A DNA stretch of 64,000 bases from Fimadaptatus sp050946055 (GCA_050946055.1 JBMNUB010000009.1:17770-81769), one strand, 5' to 3'; positions 43,949 to 53,605 are shown, numbered from the stretch's first letter. Program-made: numbers and translations. The notes: generated by a model from the letters alone, not told the origin.

Positions 43949-45358
43949 ATGATATCTATGAAAAGATCTCCCATTGACACCTCACCCATGGACATAGAGA
44001 GCGCGGAACTGAACATAACCGGCACGGGCGCCGACATGGAAGGCGTGGCGCGGCTGGACGGCATGGCCGTATTCGTACCGGGCGCGCTGCCCGGCGAGCG
44101 CGTGCGCGCCCACATAGTGCGCCGGGCCGCACGCTATGCGCGCGCGGAGCTGGACGAGGTACTCATCCCCTCGCCCGACCGCCGGACGCCCGCCTGTCCC
44201 TACGCGGGGCGCTGCGGCGGTTGCGCCATGCACATGAGCTACGCGGCCACGCTGCGCCACAAGGAACAGCGCATTCGCGATTGCCTGACGCGCATAGGCG
44301 GCACCGGCGACATACTGCGCGCCATGCACGGCATGGACGAGCCGTTTGCCTATCGAAACCGCGCCCAGTTCCCCGTGCAGGGCAAGCCCGGCGCGCCCAA
44401 GGTGGGCTTCTTCCGCGAAGGCAGTCACGATGTCGTGGACATGCCGCGCGGCTGCATGCTGCTCGACCCGCGCATAAACGCGGCGCGCGCGATATTCGCC
44501 GAGTGGCTGCAAGGCAGCGGCCTTGCGCCCTATGACGAGCGCACGCATCGCGGGCTTGTGCGGCACGTCGCCTTTCGCGTGAGCCGTGCAGGGGCGCTGA
44601 TGGCCGTGGTGGTGATAAGCGGCAAGCGCCTGCCCGGATACGAGTCGCTCTGGCAGGCGCTCAGGCGCGCAGGCTGCGTGTCGCTGGTGCTCAACGAGCT
44701 TACCGAAGCCGAAGCGCGGCGCGGCGGCGAGGTGTTTGGCCGGCGATACGAGCTGCTCGCGGGCGAGGAGCGTTACGAGGACGAGATACTGGGCTGCTGC
44801 TTTGAGCTGAGCGCGCCGTCGTTCTTTCAGATAAACCCGCTTATGACCGACAAGCTCTACTCACTTGCGGGCGAAGCTCTGGGGCTGCGCGACGGCGACA
44901 TACTGCTGGACGCATACTGCGGCGCAGGCACGATAGGCATAACGCTCATAAAGCGCGCATCCTCCCTGCACAGCCGCCTGATAGGCATAGAGAGCGTATC
45001 CGCAGCCGTGGACAATGCGCGGCGCAACGCGGAGCTGAACGGCCTACGCGACGCGCGCTTCATATGCGGGCGCTGCGAGCAGGAGTTGCCGCGCCTTAAC
45101 GGCAAGGGGCTATGTCCCGACGTAGCGGTAATCGATCCCCCGCGCCGCGGCTGCGACGAGGCGCTGCTGCGGGCGCTGGACGAGCTGAGCGCGCGCGGGC
45201 TTAAGCGCATAGTCTACATCTCCTGCGACCCGGCGACGCTGGCGCGCGACATCAAGCTGCTGCGCGGCATGGGCTGGCAGGCGCAGTACGCCGATGGCGT
45301 GGATATGTTCCCATGGACGGGGCATGTGGAGACCATCGCCTTGCTTGCCAGACAGTAA
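43949..45358 (+). CDS. rlmD: 23S rRNA (uracil-5-)-methyltransferase, RlmD/RumA family
   Basis: The 469-residue SAM-dependent enzyme methylates uridine in 23S rRNA (m5U). It has an N-terminal TRAM domain (residues 15-70), the [4Fe-4S] cysteines in CPYAGRCGGCAMHMSY, the SAM motif LDAYCGAGTIGITL, DPPRRGCDEALL and the catalytic cysteine in YISCDPATLARD. No clear ribosome binding site precedes the first ATG; ATG at 43949, 43958 or 43988 are all possible. It follows pfkA by about 60 bases in the same direction. Firmicutes often have two paralogues (RlmCD-like), so target position is uncertain. Confidence 0.93.
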   Translation: MISMKRSPIDTSPMDIESAELNITGTGADMEGVARLDGMAVFVPGALPGERVRAHIVRRAARYARAELDEVLIPSPDRRTPACPYAGRCGGCAMHMSYAATLRHKEQRIRDCLTRIGGTGDILRAMHGMDEPFAYRNRAQFPVQGKPGAPKVGFFREGSHDVVDMPRGCMLLDPRINAARAIFAEWLQGSGLAPYDERTHRGLVRHVAFRVSRAGALMAVVVISGKRLPGYESLWQALRRAGCVSLVLNELTEAEARRGGEVFGRRYELLAGEERYEDEILGCCFELSAPSFFQINPLMTDKLYSLAGEALGLRDGDILLDAYCGAGTIGITLIKRASSLHSRLIGIESVSAAVDNARRNAELNGLRDARFICGRCEQELPRLNGKGLCPDVAVIDPPRRGCDEALLRALDELSARGLKRIVYISCDPATLARDIKLLRGMGWQAQYADGVDMFPWTGHVETIALLARQ

Positions 45359-46020
45359 CCCCATTCCCCGGCATTACCGGCTGAGCTTTTGCCCGGTACA
45401 TGCCCGAGCTTACGCGCGGTGACGGACTGCGGATAGCATGGGTTGCGGCGCGCGCCGGGCTTAGCCGTACGGCCCGCTCATGTGCAAAGCAAATGTGCAG
45501 AAGCTGAAGTCCTTCGCGCCCTCGTGCTTCCATGCATGAACGCAAATCCGCTAATGCATCGCCCGCAAGGACTTTCACGGCATTCTCATATTCCGCAGCA
45601 GGTAAAGGCATGCACTCTGCACGCAGCGCTTCGCTCTTGACATCGCAGATGTCGGGAGCGGAGCGCTCTTGCTTTGCGCGGATGGCGGCGTGTGGACGCT
45701 TAGCATGGACGGCGCTTGCACTTGCGTTCGCCGGGCGCTCTGCCGTCGCCCGGTGGACTAAAGCGCCATGTGCATAACCGCTTCTCAGTTATAGCAATCG
45801 TCATCGATGGCGCGCCGCATTTGGGGCATTAACCGCTCACCTAAATCGCGCCGGGCATTTTCAATGTCCTCCGGGCTGCTAAAAGCGCCTTGCCTTCATG
45901 CGCTTGGGCCTTACTTCCCGCAAGCGCCGTTTGCTCGCCGGGCTATGCGGCAATGCAGCCGCAGGCATTCGCCACGCGATGCGCTCCTTCCCGATAATTC
46001 ACGCATTTGATACGATGTAT
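45359..46020. other. Intergenic region, no gene seen
   Basis: About 660 bases of GC-rich sequence with only short unsupported open frames between rlmD and the ftsH promoter region. Confidence 0.5.
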
Positions 46021-46039
46021 TTGGACAATTTCACACCAG

Positions 46040-46061
46040 TGTCAAAATGACAACGTATAAT
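46040..46061 (+). promoter_or_regulatory. ftsH -10 box with adjacent palindrome
   Basis: TATAAT at 46056-46061 is preceded by the perfect inverted repeat TGTCA-AAA-TGACA (46040-46052). No good -35 box is at the right distance, so the palindrome may bind an activator or repressor. Confidence 0.5.
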
Positions 46062-46081
46062 AATGTTCAAGGAGGGGTGCT

Positions 46082-47929
46082 ATGAATGCTCCTAAAAATC
46101 AGAAAAAGAAGCTCATATCCTATTATGTGATAGTGCTGCTGGCACTGGTGCTGATAAACTTTCTGCTGATGCCAAACCTCATGCGCACGCCCACTGTGGA
46201 TATAGATTACAGCGGGTTTCTGGATCTAGTTCGAAGCGGCCAGGTGGAGATGGTCGAGATAGGCGACAACAGCGTGTCTGCGCTGGTGCGCGACAAGAGC
46301 GGCTCTGCCGTTATATACCAGACCGGACTTCTGCCCGACTATCAGCTGGTTGACAGGCTGCTGGACGCGGACGTGAAGTTTGGCCGGGTCATAACGCAGG
46401 AGTTGTCGCCTATGGCGTCGTTCATAATCGGCTGGATACTGCCTCTGGCGATATTCGTGGGGTTAGGGTATCTGATGATGCGCTCGATGACCAAGCGCAT
46501 GGGCGGCGGCATGGGCGCTATGTCGTTTGGCAAGGCCAATGCCAAGGTATACGTCGAGGCGCAGACCGGCAAGACCTTCGCCGACGTGGCCGGTCAGGAC
46601 GAGGCCAAGGAAGCGCTGGTCGAGGTCGTGGACTTCCTGCACAACCCCCAGCGCTATGAGGACATAGGCGCTACCATACCCAAGGGCGTGCTGCTCGTAG
46701 GCCCTCCCGGCACGGGCAAGACGCTGCTGGCCAAGGCGGTCGCTGGCGAAGCAAAGGTGCCGTTCTTCTCGATATCGGGCTCGGAGTTCGTGGAGATGTT
46801 CGTGGGCATGGGCGCGGCCAAGGTGCGCGACCTGTTCAAGCAGGCCAATGAAAAGGCGCCCTGCATAGTGTTCATAGACGAAATCGACACGATAGGCAAG
46901 CGCCGCGACGGCCCTTCCGCCATGAGCGGCAATGACGAGCGCGAGCAGACGCTCAACCAGCTGCTCAGCGAAATGGATGGCTTTGACGGGCGCAAGGGCG
47001 TGATACTGCTGGCGGCCACCAACCGCCCCGAGATACTGGACAAGGCGCTATTGCGTCCGGGGCGCTTTGACAGGCGCGTACAGGTGGAACTCCCCGACCT
47101 GCAGGGGCGCATGGCCATATTGCAGGTGCATGGGCGCTCCGTACATCTGGGCGACGATGTGAACTTCGAGGCCATAGCGCGCGCCACCGCCGGCGCATCG
47201 GGCGCAGACCTTGCCAACATGATAAACGAGGCCGCGCTGCGCGCCGTGCGCATGGGGCGCACTCAGGTGTCGCAGGCCGACCTCGAGGAGGCCGTGGAGA
47301 CCGTCATAGCCGGTGCGCAGCGCAAGAACGCGGTTATATCGCCGCGCGAGAAGCGCCTGGTCGCCTATCACGAGATAGGTCACGCGCTGGTCGCGGCCAA
47401 GCAGACCGATTCTGCGCCGGTACACAAGATAACCATAGTGCCGCGCACGTCGGGCGCGCTGGGCTACACCATGCAGGTCGAGAGCGAGGAGACGCGCCTC
47501 ATGACCCGCGACGAGGCGATGAGCCGTCTGGCCACGCTGACCGCCGGGCGCGCAGCCGAGGAGCTGGTCATGGGTACATGCTCGTCCGGCGCGTCCAACG
47601 ACATAGAGCAGGCCACAAAGCTGGCGCGCGCCATGGTCACGCGCATGGGCATGAGCGAGCAGTTCGACATGATGGCGCTGGAGACCGTGACCAATCAATA
47701 CTTGGGTGGCGACGCTGCGCTGAGCTGCTCCGGCGACACCGCCGCGCAGGTGGATCGCGTGGTGCTGGACTATATAAAGGCCGCCCACGCCAAGGCCACC
47801 GAGATACTGCGCGACAATGTGTCCACGCTGCACAGGCTGAGCGAATACCTGCTCCAGAAGGAGACAATAACCGGCGAGGAGTTCATGCAGCTGCTGGGCG
47901 AGGCCGAGCGCGGCATGCTAAACGAGTAA
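46082..47929 (+). CDS. ftsH: ATP-dependent zinc metalloprotease FtsH
   Basis: The 615-residue membrane protease degrades misfolded membrane and regulatory proteins. Two N-terminal transmembrane helices (about 14-34 and 108-130) flank a small extracytoplasmic domain. The AAA module has Walker A GPPGTGKT near 205, Walker B CIVFIDEIDTIG near 262 and the second region of homology ATNRPEILDKALLRPGRFDR. The M41 protease motif is HEIGH near 430 (HEAGH in most homologues), with the third zinc-ligand region ASNDIEQATKLA present. GGAGGGG is 6 bases before the ATG. Confidence 0.98.
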   Translation: MNAPKNQKKKLISYYVIVLLALVLINFLLMPNLMRTPTVDIDYSGFLDLVRSGQVEMVEIGDNSVSALVRDKSGSAVIYQTGLLPDYQLVDRLLDADVKFGRVITQELSPMASFIIGWILPLAIFVGLGYLMMRSMTKRMGGGMGAMSFGKANAKVYVEAQTGKTFADVAGQDEAKEALVEVVDFLHNPQRYEDIGATIPKGVLLVGPPGTGKTLLAKAVAGEAKVPFFSISGSEFVEMFVGMGAAKVRDLFKQANEKAPCIVFIDEIDTIGKRRDGPSAMSGNDEREQTLNQLLSEMDGFDGRKGVILLAATNRPEILDKALLRPGRFDRRVQVELPDLQGRMAILQVHGRSVHLGDDVNFEAIARATAGASGADLANMINEAALRAVRMGRTQVSQADLEEAVETVIAGAQRKNAVISPREKRLVAYHEIGHALVAAKQTDSAPVHKITIVPRTSGALGYTMQVESEETRLMTRDEAMSRLATLTAGRAAEELVMGTCSSGASNDIEQATKLARAMVTRMGMSEQFDMMALETVTNQYLGGDAALSCSGDTAAQVDRVVLDYIKAAHAKATEILRDNVSTLHRLSEYLLQKETITGEEFMQLLGEAERGMLNE

Positions 47930-47964
47930 AGGCGGGCTTGCAAGTACCCCGTTGCTTCATGTGC

Positions 47965-48004
47965 ATGCGGGCGGCAGAGTGCCATCAGGCGCTGCCGCCC
48001 GCAT
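47965..48004 (+). terminator. Hairpin downstream of ftsH
   Basis: A 13-bp perfect stem (ATGCGGGCGGCAG and its complement) with a 14-base loop, 35 bases after the stop; lacks a strong T-run. Confidence 0.55.
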
Positions 48005-48135
48005 TCGTATTGCCAGTGCGCTTGCGTAAGCAGCCGCTCCCCCGCTGCCGCCGCCAGCTGCTTTTGCCGCTGAAATGCGGTTGAGTTCGGTGTACCCATA
48101 TCGCCGCCATGACGTATCCCGGAAGCGGCGCTTAA

Positions 48136-48515
48136 CGGCGCAGACGCTCCCGCTCCCGGCAAGTACAAGCAACTTCAGCTACCAGCGTGTGAAAGGTTGC
48201 GAGACGCTCCCGGCAAGTACAAGCGGCTTCAGTTGCCAGCAGGTGAAAGGCTGCGAGACGTTCCCGCACGGACGCAAGCGGCTTCAGTTGCCAGCGGGTG
48301 AAAGGCTGCGAGATGCTCCCGCACGGACGCAAGCGGCTTCAGTTGCCAACGGGTGAAAGGCTGCGAGACGCTCCCGCACGGACGCAAGCGGCTTCAGTTG
48401 CCAGCGGGTGAAAGGCTGCGGGACGCTCCCGCACGGACGCAAGCGGCTTCAGTTGCCAACGTGTAAAAGGTTGCGGGACGCTCCCGCACGGACGCAAGCC
48501 ACATTCGGGAGGCTT
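48136..48515. repeat. 55-bp tandem repeat, six to seven copies
   Basis: The word GAAAGG starts at 48191, 48245, 48300, 48355, 48410 and (as AAAAGG) 48465, spacings 54, 55, 55, 55, 55. The unit contains GCTGCGAGACGCTCCCGCAC, GGACGCAAGCGGCTTCAG and TTGCCAGCGGGT. The first copies have GGCAAGTACAAG where later ones have GCACGGACGCAAG. Copies are contiguous. The array lies between the convergent ends of ftsH and the GyrI-like gene. Confidence 0.9.
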
Positions 48516-48646
48516 ATGCCGGTACCGATTAAAGCAGCCGCGGCCCTGAACTGTTTGCGGGCAGCTATCCCGCCGAACGACAAATCCGCTGCCCGTGCGC
48601 ATATGCACGGCAGCGGATTTGCAGCATTCACAGATGATTCGCGGCT

Positions 48647-49168
48647 TCACTTTCTGGACTTCTTCACCACGGGTATGTAGTAGTCGAAGATTATGCGCCC
48701 CTGATCGTCGGGCTGAGTGAAGCGCGGGCAGTTGTAGCCCTCTATCAGGCAGAGTCTGTCTATGTCGAACTCATACCCCGACTTATCCGCGCGCGCCATG
48801 ACCAAATCGTGCGCGCCCGCTATCACAAAGGACTCATCGCGCCCGCGCACGTAGCCGCAGAGCATGCGCCCCGCCTCCAGCTCATGCGCCACGCAGCCCT
48901 CGGGCAGCTCATCGGGCAGCTCGGTGAACAGCATGCCCATCACGTATTCAAAGCAGCTCATGTCGCCCGGCCACGAGTGTATCACGCCGAATGTGTCCGC
49001 GCTGTAAGCGCCCGGCAGCGCGCTCAGCCTATCAAACAGCCCCGCTTCCAGCTGCCTGCGCCACTCGGCGGGCAGCGGATTGTCGCCCTGATTCAGCACA
49101 TGCACCTGAACGCCTATCGCCCAAAGCTTGGGCATGTCTATTATCTTGTGATCTATAAGTTCCGCCAT
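48647..49168 (-). CDS. GyrI-like / AraC effector-binding domain protein
   Basis: The 173-residue protein consists of one GyrI-like small-molecule binding domain (KIIDMPKLWAIGVQVHVLN at the N-terminus; SCFEYVMGMLFTELPDELPE with a conserved glutamate; GRIIFDYYIPVVK at the C-terminus). No DNA-binding domain is attached. Such stand-alone domains bind or hydrolyse hydrophobic drugs or act as sensors. GGAGG precedes the ATG at 49168. The gene is bracketed by two unrelated minisatellites, 55-bp period downstream and 35-bp period upstream. Confidence 0.82.
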   Translation of the reverse strand: MAELIDHKIIDMPKLWAIGVQVHVLNQGDNPLPAEWRRQLEAGLFDRLSALPGAYSADTFGVIHSWPGDMSCFEYVMGMLFTELPDELPEGCVAHELEAGRMLCGYVRGRDESFVIAGAHDLVMARADKSGYEFDIDRLCLIEGYNCPRFTQPDDQGRIIFDYYIPVVKKSRK

Positions 49169-49332
49169 ATGTCCTCCCCCGTATCGCCTTTGATTGTTTG
49201 CATTCATATGCGATTTATCGTAATAAGTATGCGCACGCAATGGGCATCGGCGGCGCTCATGCCCTTGAATATGCTAAAGCGCGCCGCACTTTGACATGAC
49301 CAAGCACAATGCAGCTCCTTATATGCCGCCAT

Positions 49333-49535
49333 GCAGCCGCACAACTCTGCTTGCCACGCTGACGTGCAGCCGCGCAGCTCTGCGCTTGCCACGCCGATGT
49401 GCAGCCGCGCAGCTCTGCGCTTGCCACGCCGACGTGCAGCCGCGCAGCTCTGCGCTTGCCACGCTGACGTGCAGCCGCGCAGCTCTGCGCTTGCCACGCT
49501 GACGTGCAGCCGCGCAGCTCTGCTTGTCATGCCGC
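49333..49535. repeat. 35-bp tandem repeat, five to six copies
   Basis: GCAGCC starts at 49333, 49366, 49401, 49436, 49471 and 49506: one unit of 33 and then units of 35. The unit reads GACGTGCAGCCGCGCAGCTC followed by TGCGCTTGCCACGCT. Copies are nearly identical and contiguous. Reading frames on both strands stay open over the array only because of the repeat composition. Confidence 0.92.
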
Positions 49536-49647
49536 CAATCAGCCGCGCAATGCCCTTCCCGCACCGCAAAGCATGCGGCCGTGCAGGGCAATGCGGGCGG
49601 CACAGCTCAATGCCGCGCCGCCCACCTCTGTTTAGCCCTCACGCCAA

Positions 49648-50907
49648 TCAGCCGCGCGCGAGCGTCACGTCCTTTTCGTACTTGCGCACCATGTTCAGCC
49701 ACTCGTCGCCCACCGGCACGCCTTCCTGCATGCAGTAGTAATCCCAGATGGCGCCAAACGGCAGGGACTTGTCCTCCTCCATCAGCGCCAGACGGCCGGT
49801 CCAATCACCCTCCAGCTCCAGCTGCTTGAGCTGCGCGGTGTTCTCAAGATAGGCGCGCAGCAGCGCCTTGCGCGCGTTGCGGGTGCCGATTATCCAGGCC
49901 GCGAGGCGGTTTATCGAAGCGTCGAAGAAGTCCAGCGCCAGCTTGACGCGCGAGGTATAGCCGCCGCGCACTACCTGCTGCATTATCGCCATCAGCTCGT
50001 CGTCCAGCGCGACTACGTGATCGCTGTCCCAGCGCACGGGGCGGCTCACGTGCAAAAGCGCCTCGGGCATGAACTGCATGAGCGAGGATATCTTGTTGGA
50101 TATGAATTCGGTGGGATGGAAGTGGCCCGCATCCAGACAGTACAGCTTGCCGCGCGTGAGCGCATAGCCCATCATCAGCTCATGGCTGCCCACGGTATAG
50201 CTCTCCAGACCCAGGCCGAACACCTTGGACTCCACGGCTTCCTTAACGCCCTCTATATCGCCGCCTGCGAATATCGCGTCCAGCGACTCCACCATGCGCG
50301 CGCGCGGCGCGGCCATGTCGGCGGGAGTGTCCTTGTATCCGTCGGGCATCCAGTAGTTTATCACGCACTCCTCGCCCAGCGCCTTATAGAACGCCTGACC
50401 TATCTCGCGGCAGCGCTTGCCATGCTCTATCCAATAGGCGCGCACCTCGGGGTCGGCGCTGGCCAGCGTGAAGCCGTCCTTGACCATGGGGTGCGAGAAG
50501 TAGGTCGGGTTGAAGTCCAGACCCAGCTTGCGCTCCTTAGCCCAGTCCATCCAGCCCGCAAACAGCGAGGCATCGTACTCGCTGCGCTCCACCTTGCGTC
50601 CGCCCAGCTCGGCGTAGCTGGCGTGCAGGTTGAACTTCTTCTTGCCGGGTATCATGCTCATGGCGATGTCTGCGTCGGCGCGCAGTTCGTCCGCAGTGCG
50701 CGCGCGGCCGGGATAGTTGCCGGTGGCCGCTATGCCGCCGGTGAGATCCTGCGCGCCCTCAAAGCCCAGCACGTCGTCGCCCTGCCAGCAGTTCATGGAT
50801 ATGGCGACATCCTTCATCGCGGCGATGGCCGCGTCCACGTCTATGCCGCGCCCGGCGTAGACCTCTTTGGCATACTCATAGCCCTTGATAACAAGCTTTT
50901 CGTTCAT
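49648..50907 (-). CDS. rhaA: L-rhamnose isomerase
   Basis: The 419-residue enzyme converts L-rhamnose to L-rhamnulose. Family sequences: ISMNCWQGDDVLGFEG and GGIAATGNYPG at the N-terminal third, KKKFNLHASYAE, LGLDFNPTYFSHP, and LYCLDAGHFHPTEFISNKIS with metal-binding residues. Length is standard. GAGGTG is about 7 bases before the ATG. A TTGGAA-17-TATAAT promoter lies just upstream. No rhaB or rhaD is adjacent; the matching alpha-L-rhamnosidase is at 14370-16949. Confidence 0.96.
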   Translation of the reverse strand: MNEKLVIKGYEYAKEVYAGRGIDVDAAIAAMKDVAISMNCWQGDDVLGFEGAQDLTGGIAATGNYPGRARTADELRADADIAMSMIPGKKKFNLHASYAELGGRKVERSEYDASLFAGWMDWAKERKLGLDFNPTYFSHPMVKDGFTLASADPEVRAYWIEHGKRCREIGQAFYKALGEECVINYWMPDGYKDTPADMAAPRARMVESLDAIFAGGDIEGVKEAVESKVFGLGLESYTVGSHELMMGYALTRGKLYCLDAGHFHPTEFISNKISSLMQFMPEALLHVSRPVRWDSDHVVALDDELMAIMQQVVRGGYTSRVKLALDFFDASINRLAAWIIGTRNARKALLRAYLENTAQLKQLELEGDWTGRLALMEEDKSLPFGAIWDYYCMQEGVPVGDEWLNMVRKYEKDVTLARG

Positions 50908-50941
50908 ATTACTTCACCTCTGCATCGCAGTATGTGATATG

Positions 50942-50970
50942 ATTATAGCACATACCGCCCGCCTTTCCAA
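50942..50970 (-). promoter_or_regulatory. Promoter of rhaA
   Basis: Minus strand TTGGAA, 17-base spacer, TATAAT; predicted leader of about 30 bases. Confidence 0.72.
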
Positions 50971-51469
50971 CAGAAAATTGAATTTTATGCGCACCTTGTG
51001 CGTAGCAGGCACTCGCTGCCCCAACGGCGCAATGCGCGGCTCTGACGTTGCCCACGCCAAGCGGCGGACATGTGCATGCCGATATGCGGCGAGAGAGCGG
51101 CGTATGTGGCGCATGTGCATGCCCGCACAGTGATGTGATATGCGGCGAGAGGACTGCGGATATGGCACATGTGCATGCCCGCACAGCTATGCAATGTGCG
51201 GCAAAAAGGCGGCTCTGCGCCCCTAACGCGGCATGCGCAGCCGCGCTCGCCGGCCTCCCTGCGGCGCGCCGGCTCATTGCCGCAGCTGAGTATCCACATA
51301 CAGCAATGGCTCTGTCCCATGAGTACACCGGCGCATTTGCACCCGCGCTCTGCGCCTTCCGGCAAGCCCGGCCTTTCCACATTGCGGCCATCAAGCGGCG
51401 CTTAAAGCCGCATGGCATGCGCGCTTTGCGGCATTTTGGCGGCAATTCCAACAAAAGTCGCAAAAGGCA
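50971..51469. other. Divergent intergenic region with short imperfect repeats
   Basis: About 500 bases between rhaA and the branching enzyme. CATGTGCATGCC recurs near 51069, 51112 and 51168 with GATATGCGGCGAGAG between, an irregular repeat. No gene is supported. Confidence 0.45.
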
Positions 51470-51498
51470 TTTACAAATCATCAAAATTCAGATATGAT
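51470..51498 (+). promoter_or_regulatory. Promoter of the branching enzyme gene
   Basis: TTTACA, 17-base spacer, TATGAT, about 22 bases before the ATG. Confidence 0.75.
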
Positions 51499-51519
51499 AT
51501 ATTCAAGGGGTGATGCGCA

Positions 51520-53529
51520 ATGGCAAAGCTTGCCAAGGACAAGGCTCTGGCGAAAAAACTCATATCAACTGATCCATGGCTCAAACCCTATCGCGGCGAT
51601 ATAGAGATGCGCATGCAGCGCTATGTCAGCTGCCGTGAGCGGATAACCGGCGGCGGCAAGCTGACCGAATTCGCCGACAGCTACAAGTACTTCGGCATCC
51701 ATCACGAGGCCGATATGTGGGTAGTGCGCGAATGGCTGCCCGATGCGGCGGCTGTATCGCTGACCGGCGACTTCAACGGCTGGAACGGCAAGGCCGATCC
51801 TCTGACCAAACTGGACGGCGGCGTGTGGGAGATAATACTGCCCTCCGATGCGCTTAAGAACGGTCAGCGCGTCAAGCTGCACGTAAAGTTCCTGGACGGG
51901 CGCGTGTGCGACGTGCTTCCCTCCTATATAAACAAAGTGGCCCAGAACGAGGACAACTCCTTCTGCGGCATAATATGGGATGTGCCATACAAGTGGCGCA
52001 CCAAGCGCCATTCCACGCCCAAGCTGGATGCGCCGCTCATATACGAGGCGCACGTGGGCATGGCGCAGGAAAAGTGCGGCATAGGCTCATATGCCGAGTT
52101 TGAGGAAACCGTGCTACCTCGCATAAAGGCCGACGGCTACAATGCCGTGCAGCTTATGGCGATAATAGAGCATCCATACTATGCGTCCTTCGGCTATCAG
52201 GTGGGCTGCCTGTTCGCGCCTAGCAACTGGTTTGGCGAGCCGGAGGAACTCAAGCACATGATAGATACCGCGCATTCCATGGGCATAAACGTGCTGTTGG
52301 ACGTGGTGCATTCGCATGTCGCGCCCAACACCGGCGAGGGTCTTGCGGGACTGGATGCCAAGGGCGGGCGCTACTTCCTGCCCGGCGAGCGCGGATGGCA
52401 CTCGGCATGGGGGTCGCGGCTGTATGATTATTCACACGACGAGACGCTCCGGCTTCTGCTTGGCAACCTCAAGTACTGGCTGGACGAATACCGCTTCGAC
52501 GGCTTCCGCTTCGACGGCGTAACGTCGATGCTGTACTGGGATCACGGTCTGGGGCAGGCGTTTGACAGCTATGAAAAGTATTACTCGCTAAACAGCAATC
52601 TGGACGCGCAGGTGTACCTAATGCTGGCCAACGAGCTGACCCACGCCGTGCGACGCAACGCCATAACCATAGCCGAGGACATGAGCGGCATGCCCGGCAT
52701 GGCGCTGCCGCTGTCTGCGGGCGGATTCGGCTTCGACTACCGGCTCAACATGGGCGTGCCGGACATGTGGATACGCCTTACCAAGGATGTCGAGGACGAA
52801 TACTGGGATATGGGCAACATATTCTACGAGCTGACGCGCCATCGCGCCGGTGAAAAGCAGATAACCTACTGCGAGAGCCACGATCAGGCGCTGGTCGGCG
52901 ACAAGACGCTGATATTCCGCATGGCCGACTCCGCCATGTACACCGACATGGACAACGCTACACACAACCCCGTGATAGACCGCGCCACGGCGCTGCACAA
53001 GATGATACGCTTCATAACGCTGACGCTCAGCGGCGACGGCTATCTCAACTTCATGGGCAACGAGTTCGGCCATCCCGAGTGGATAGACTTCCCGCGCGAG
53101 GGCAACGGCTGGTCGCATAAGTATGCACGCCGCCAGTGGAGCCTGGCCGACAACGGCTATCTCAAGTACTCGCGCCTGAACCGCTTTGACCGCGACATGC
53201 TGGACTTCGTGCATGGGAGCGGGCAGATGGGCATAGAGAGCGAGAACCTGTGGATGGACGAGCAGCGCAAGCTGCTGGCCTATCGCAAGGAGGATTACAT
53301 ATACCTGTTCAACTTCTCGCCCTACGGCTCGTTCCCCAACTTCTTCCTGCCCACGCATGAAGCCGGGCAGTACCGCTGCGTATTCTCCAGCGACCGCACC
53401 GAGTACGGCGGACAGGGCCGCATAGACGAACAGTACGTATACACGGCCAAGCCTGCCTTCGGGCTGGGCGTGGGGTTTGAGGTGTACACGCCCTCGCGCA
53501 CTGTGGCGGTGTTTAAGCGCATAAAGTAA
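51520..53529 (+). CDS. glgB: 1,4-alpha-glucan branching enzyme, eukaryote-like GH13_8 type
   Basis: The 669-residue protein has an N-terminal CBM48 domain (VREWLPDAAAVSLTGDFNGW near residue 75) and a GH13 barrel with nucleophile Asp in YRFDGFRFDGVTSMLY (near 330), acid Glu in ITIAEDMSGMPG (near 385) and the Asp of ITYCESHDQALVGDK. The sequence GVTSMLYWDHG and the NEFGHPEWIDFPREGNGWS segment are characteristic of the branching enzymes of eukaryotes and some Bacteroidetes/Firmicutes rather than the classical GlgB. It makes alpha-1,6 branches in glycogen. GGGGTGATGCGCA precedes the ATG. Confidence 0.93.
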   Translation: MAKLAKDKALAKKLISTDPWLKPYRGDIEMRMQRYVSCRERITGGGKLTEFADSYKYFGIHHEADMWVVREWLPDAAAVSLTGDFNGWNGKADPLTKLDGGVWEIILPSDALKNGQRVKLHVKFLDGRVCDVLPSYINKVAQNEDNSFCGIIWDVPYKWRTKRHSTPKLDAPLIYEAHVGMAQEKCGIGSYAEFEETVLPRIKADGYNAVQLMAIIEHPYYASFGYQVGCLFAPSNWFGEPEELKHMIDTAHSMGINVLLDVVHSHVAPNTGEGLAGLDAKGGRYFLPGERGWHSAWGSRLYDYSHDETLRLLLGNLKYWLDEYRFDGFRFDGVTSMLYWDHGLGQAFDSYEKYYSLNSNLDAQVYLMLANELTHAVRRNAITIAEDMSGMPGMALPLSAGGFGFDYRLNMGVPDMWIRLTKDVEDEYWDMGNIFYELTRHRAGEKQITYCESHDQALVGDKTLIFRMADSAMYTDMDNATHNPVIDRATALHKMIRFITLTLSGDGYLNFMGNEFGHPEWIDFPREGNGWSHKYARRQWSLADNGYLKYSRLNRFDRDMLDFVHGSGQMGIESENLWMDEQRKLLAYRKEDYIYLFNFSPYGSFPNFFLPTHEAGQYRCVFSSDRTEYGGQGRIDEQYVYTAKPAFGLGVGFEVYTPSRTVAVFKRIK

Positions 53530-53538
53530 TATATAAAG

Positions 53539-53590
53539 CCGGCGCTTCTCAAGCGAGCTGTTAAAACTCACTTGGGAAGCGCCCGTTTTT
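53539..53590. terminator. Terminator between the convergent branching enzyme and efflux operons
   Basis: GGCGCTTCTCAAGCGAG pairs with CTCACTTGGGAAGCGCC (17 bp with two wobble or mismatched positions) and is followed by CGTTTTTTAT on the plus strand. Confidence 0.85.
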
Positions 53591-53605
53591 TATGTATATC
53601 GCTTA

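Noticed and set aside
48136..48515. CRISPR array
   Set aside because: The 55-bp units are contiguous with no unique spacers and no cas genes are present.
49296..49738. Repetitive-protein genes over the 35-bp array (both strands)
   Set aside because: 35 is not a multiple of 3, so frames stay open in several phases by composition alone; no ribosome binding site.
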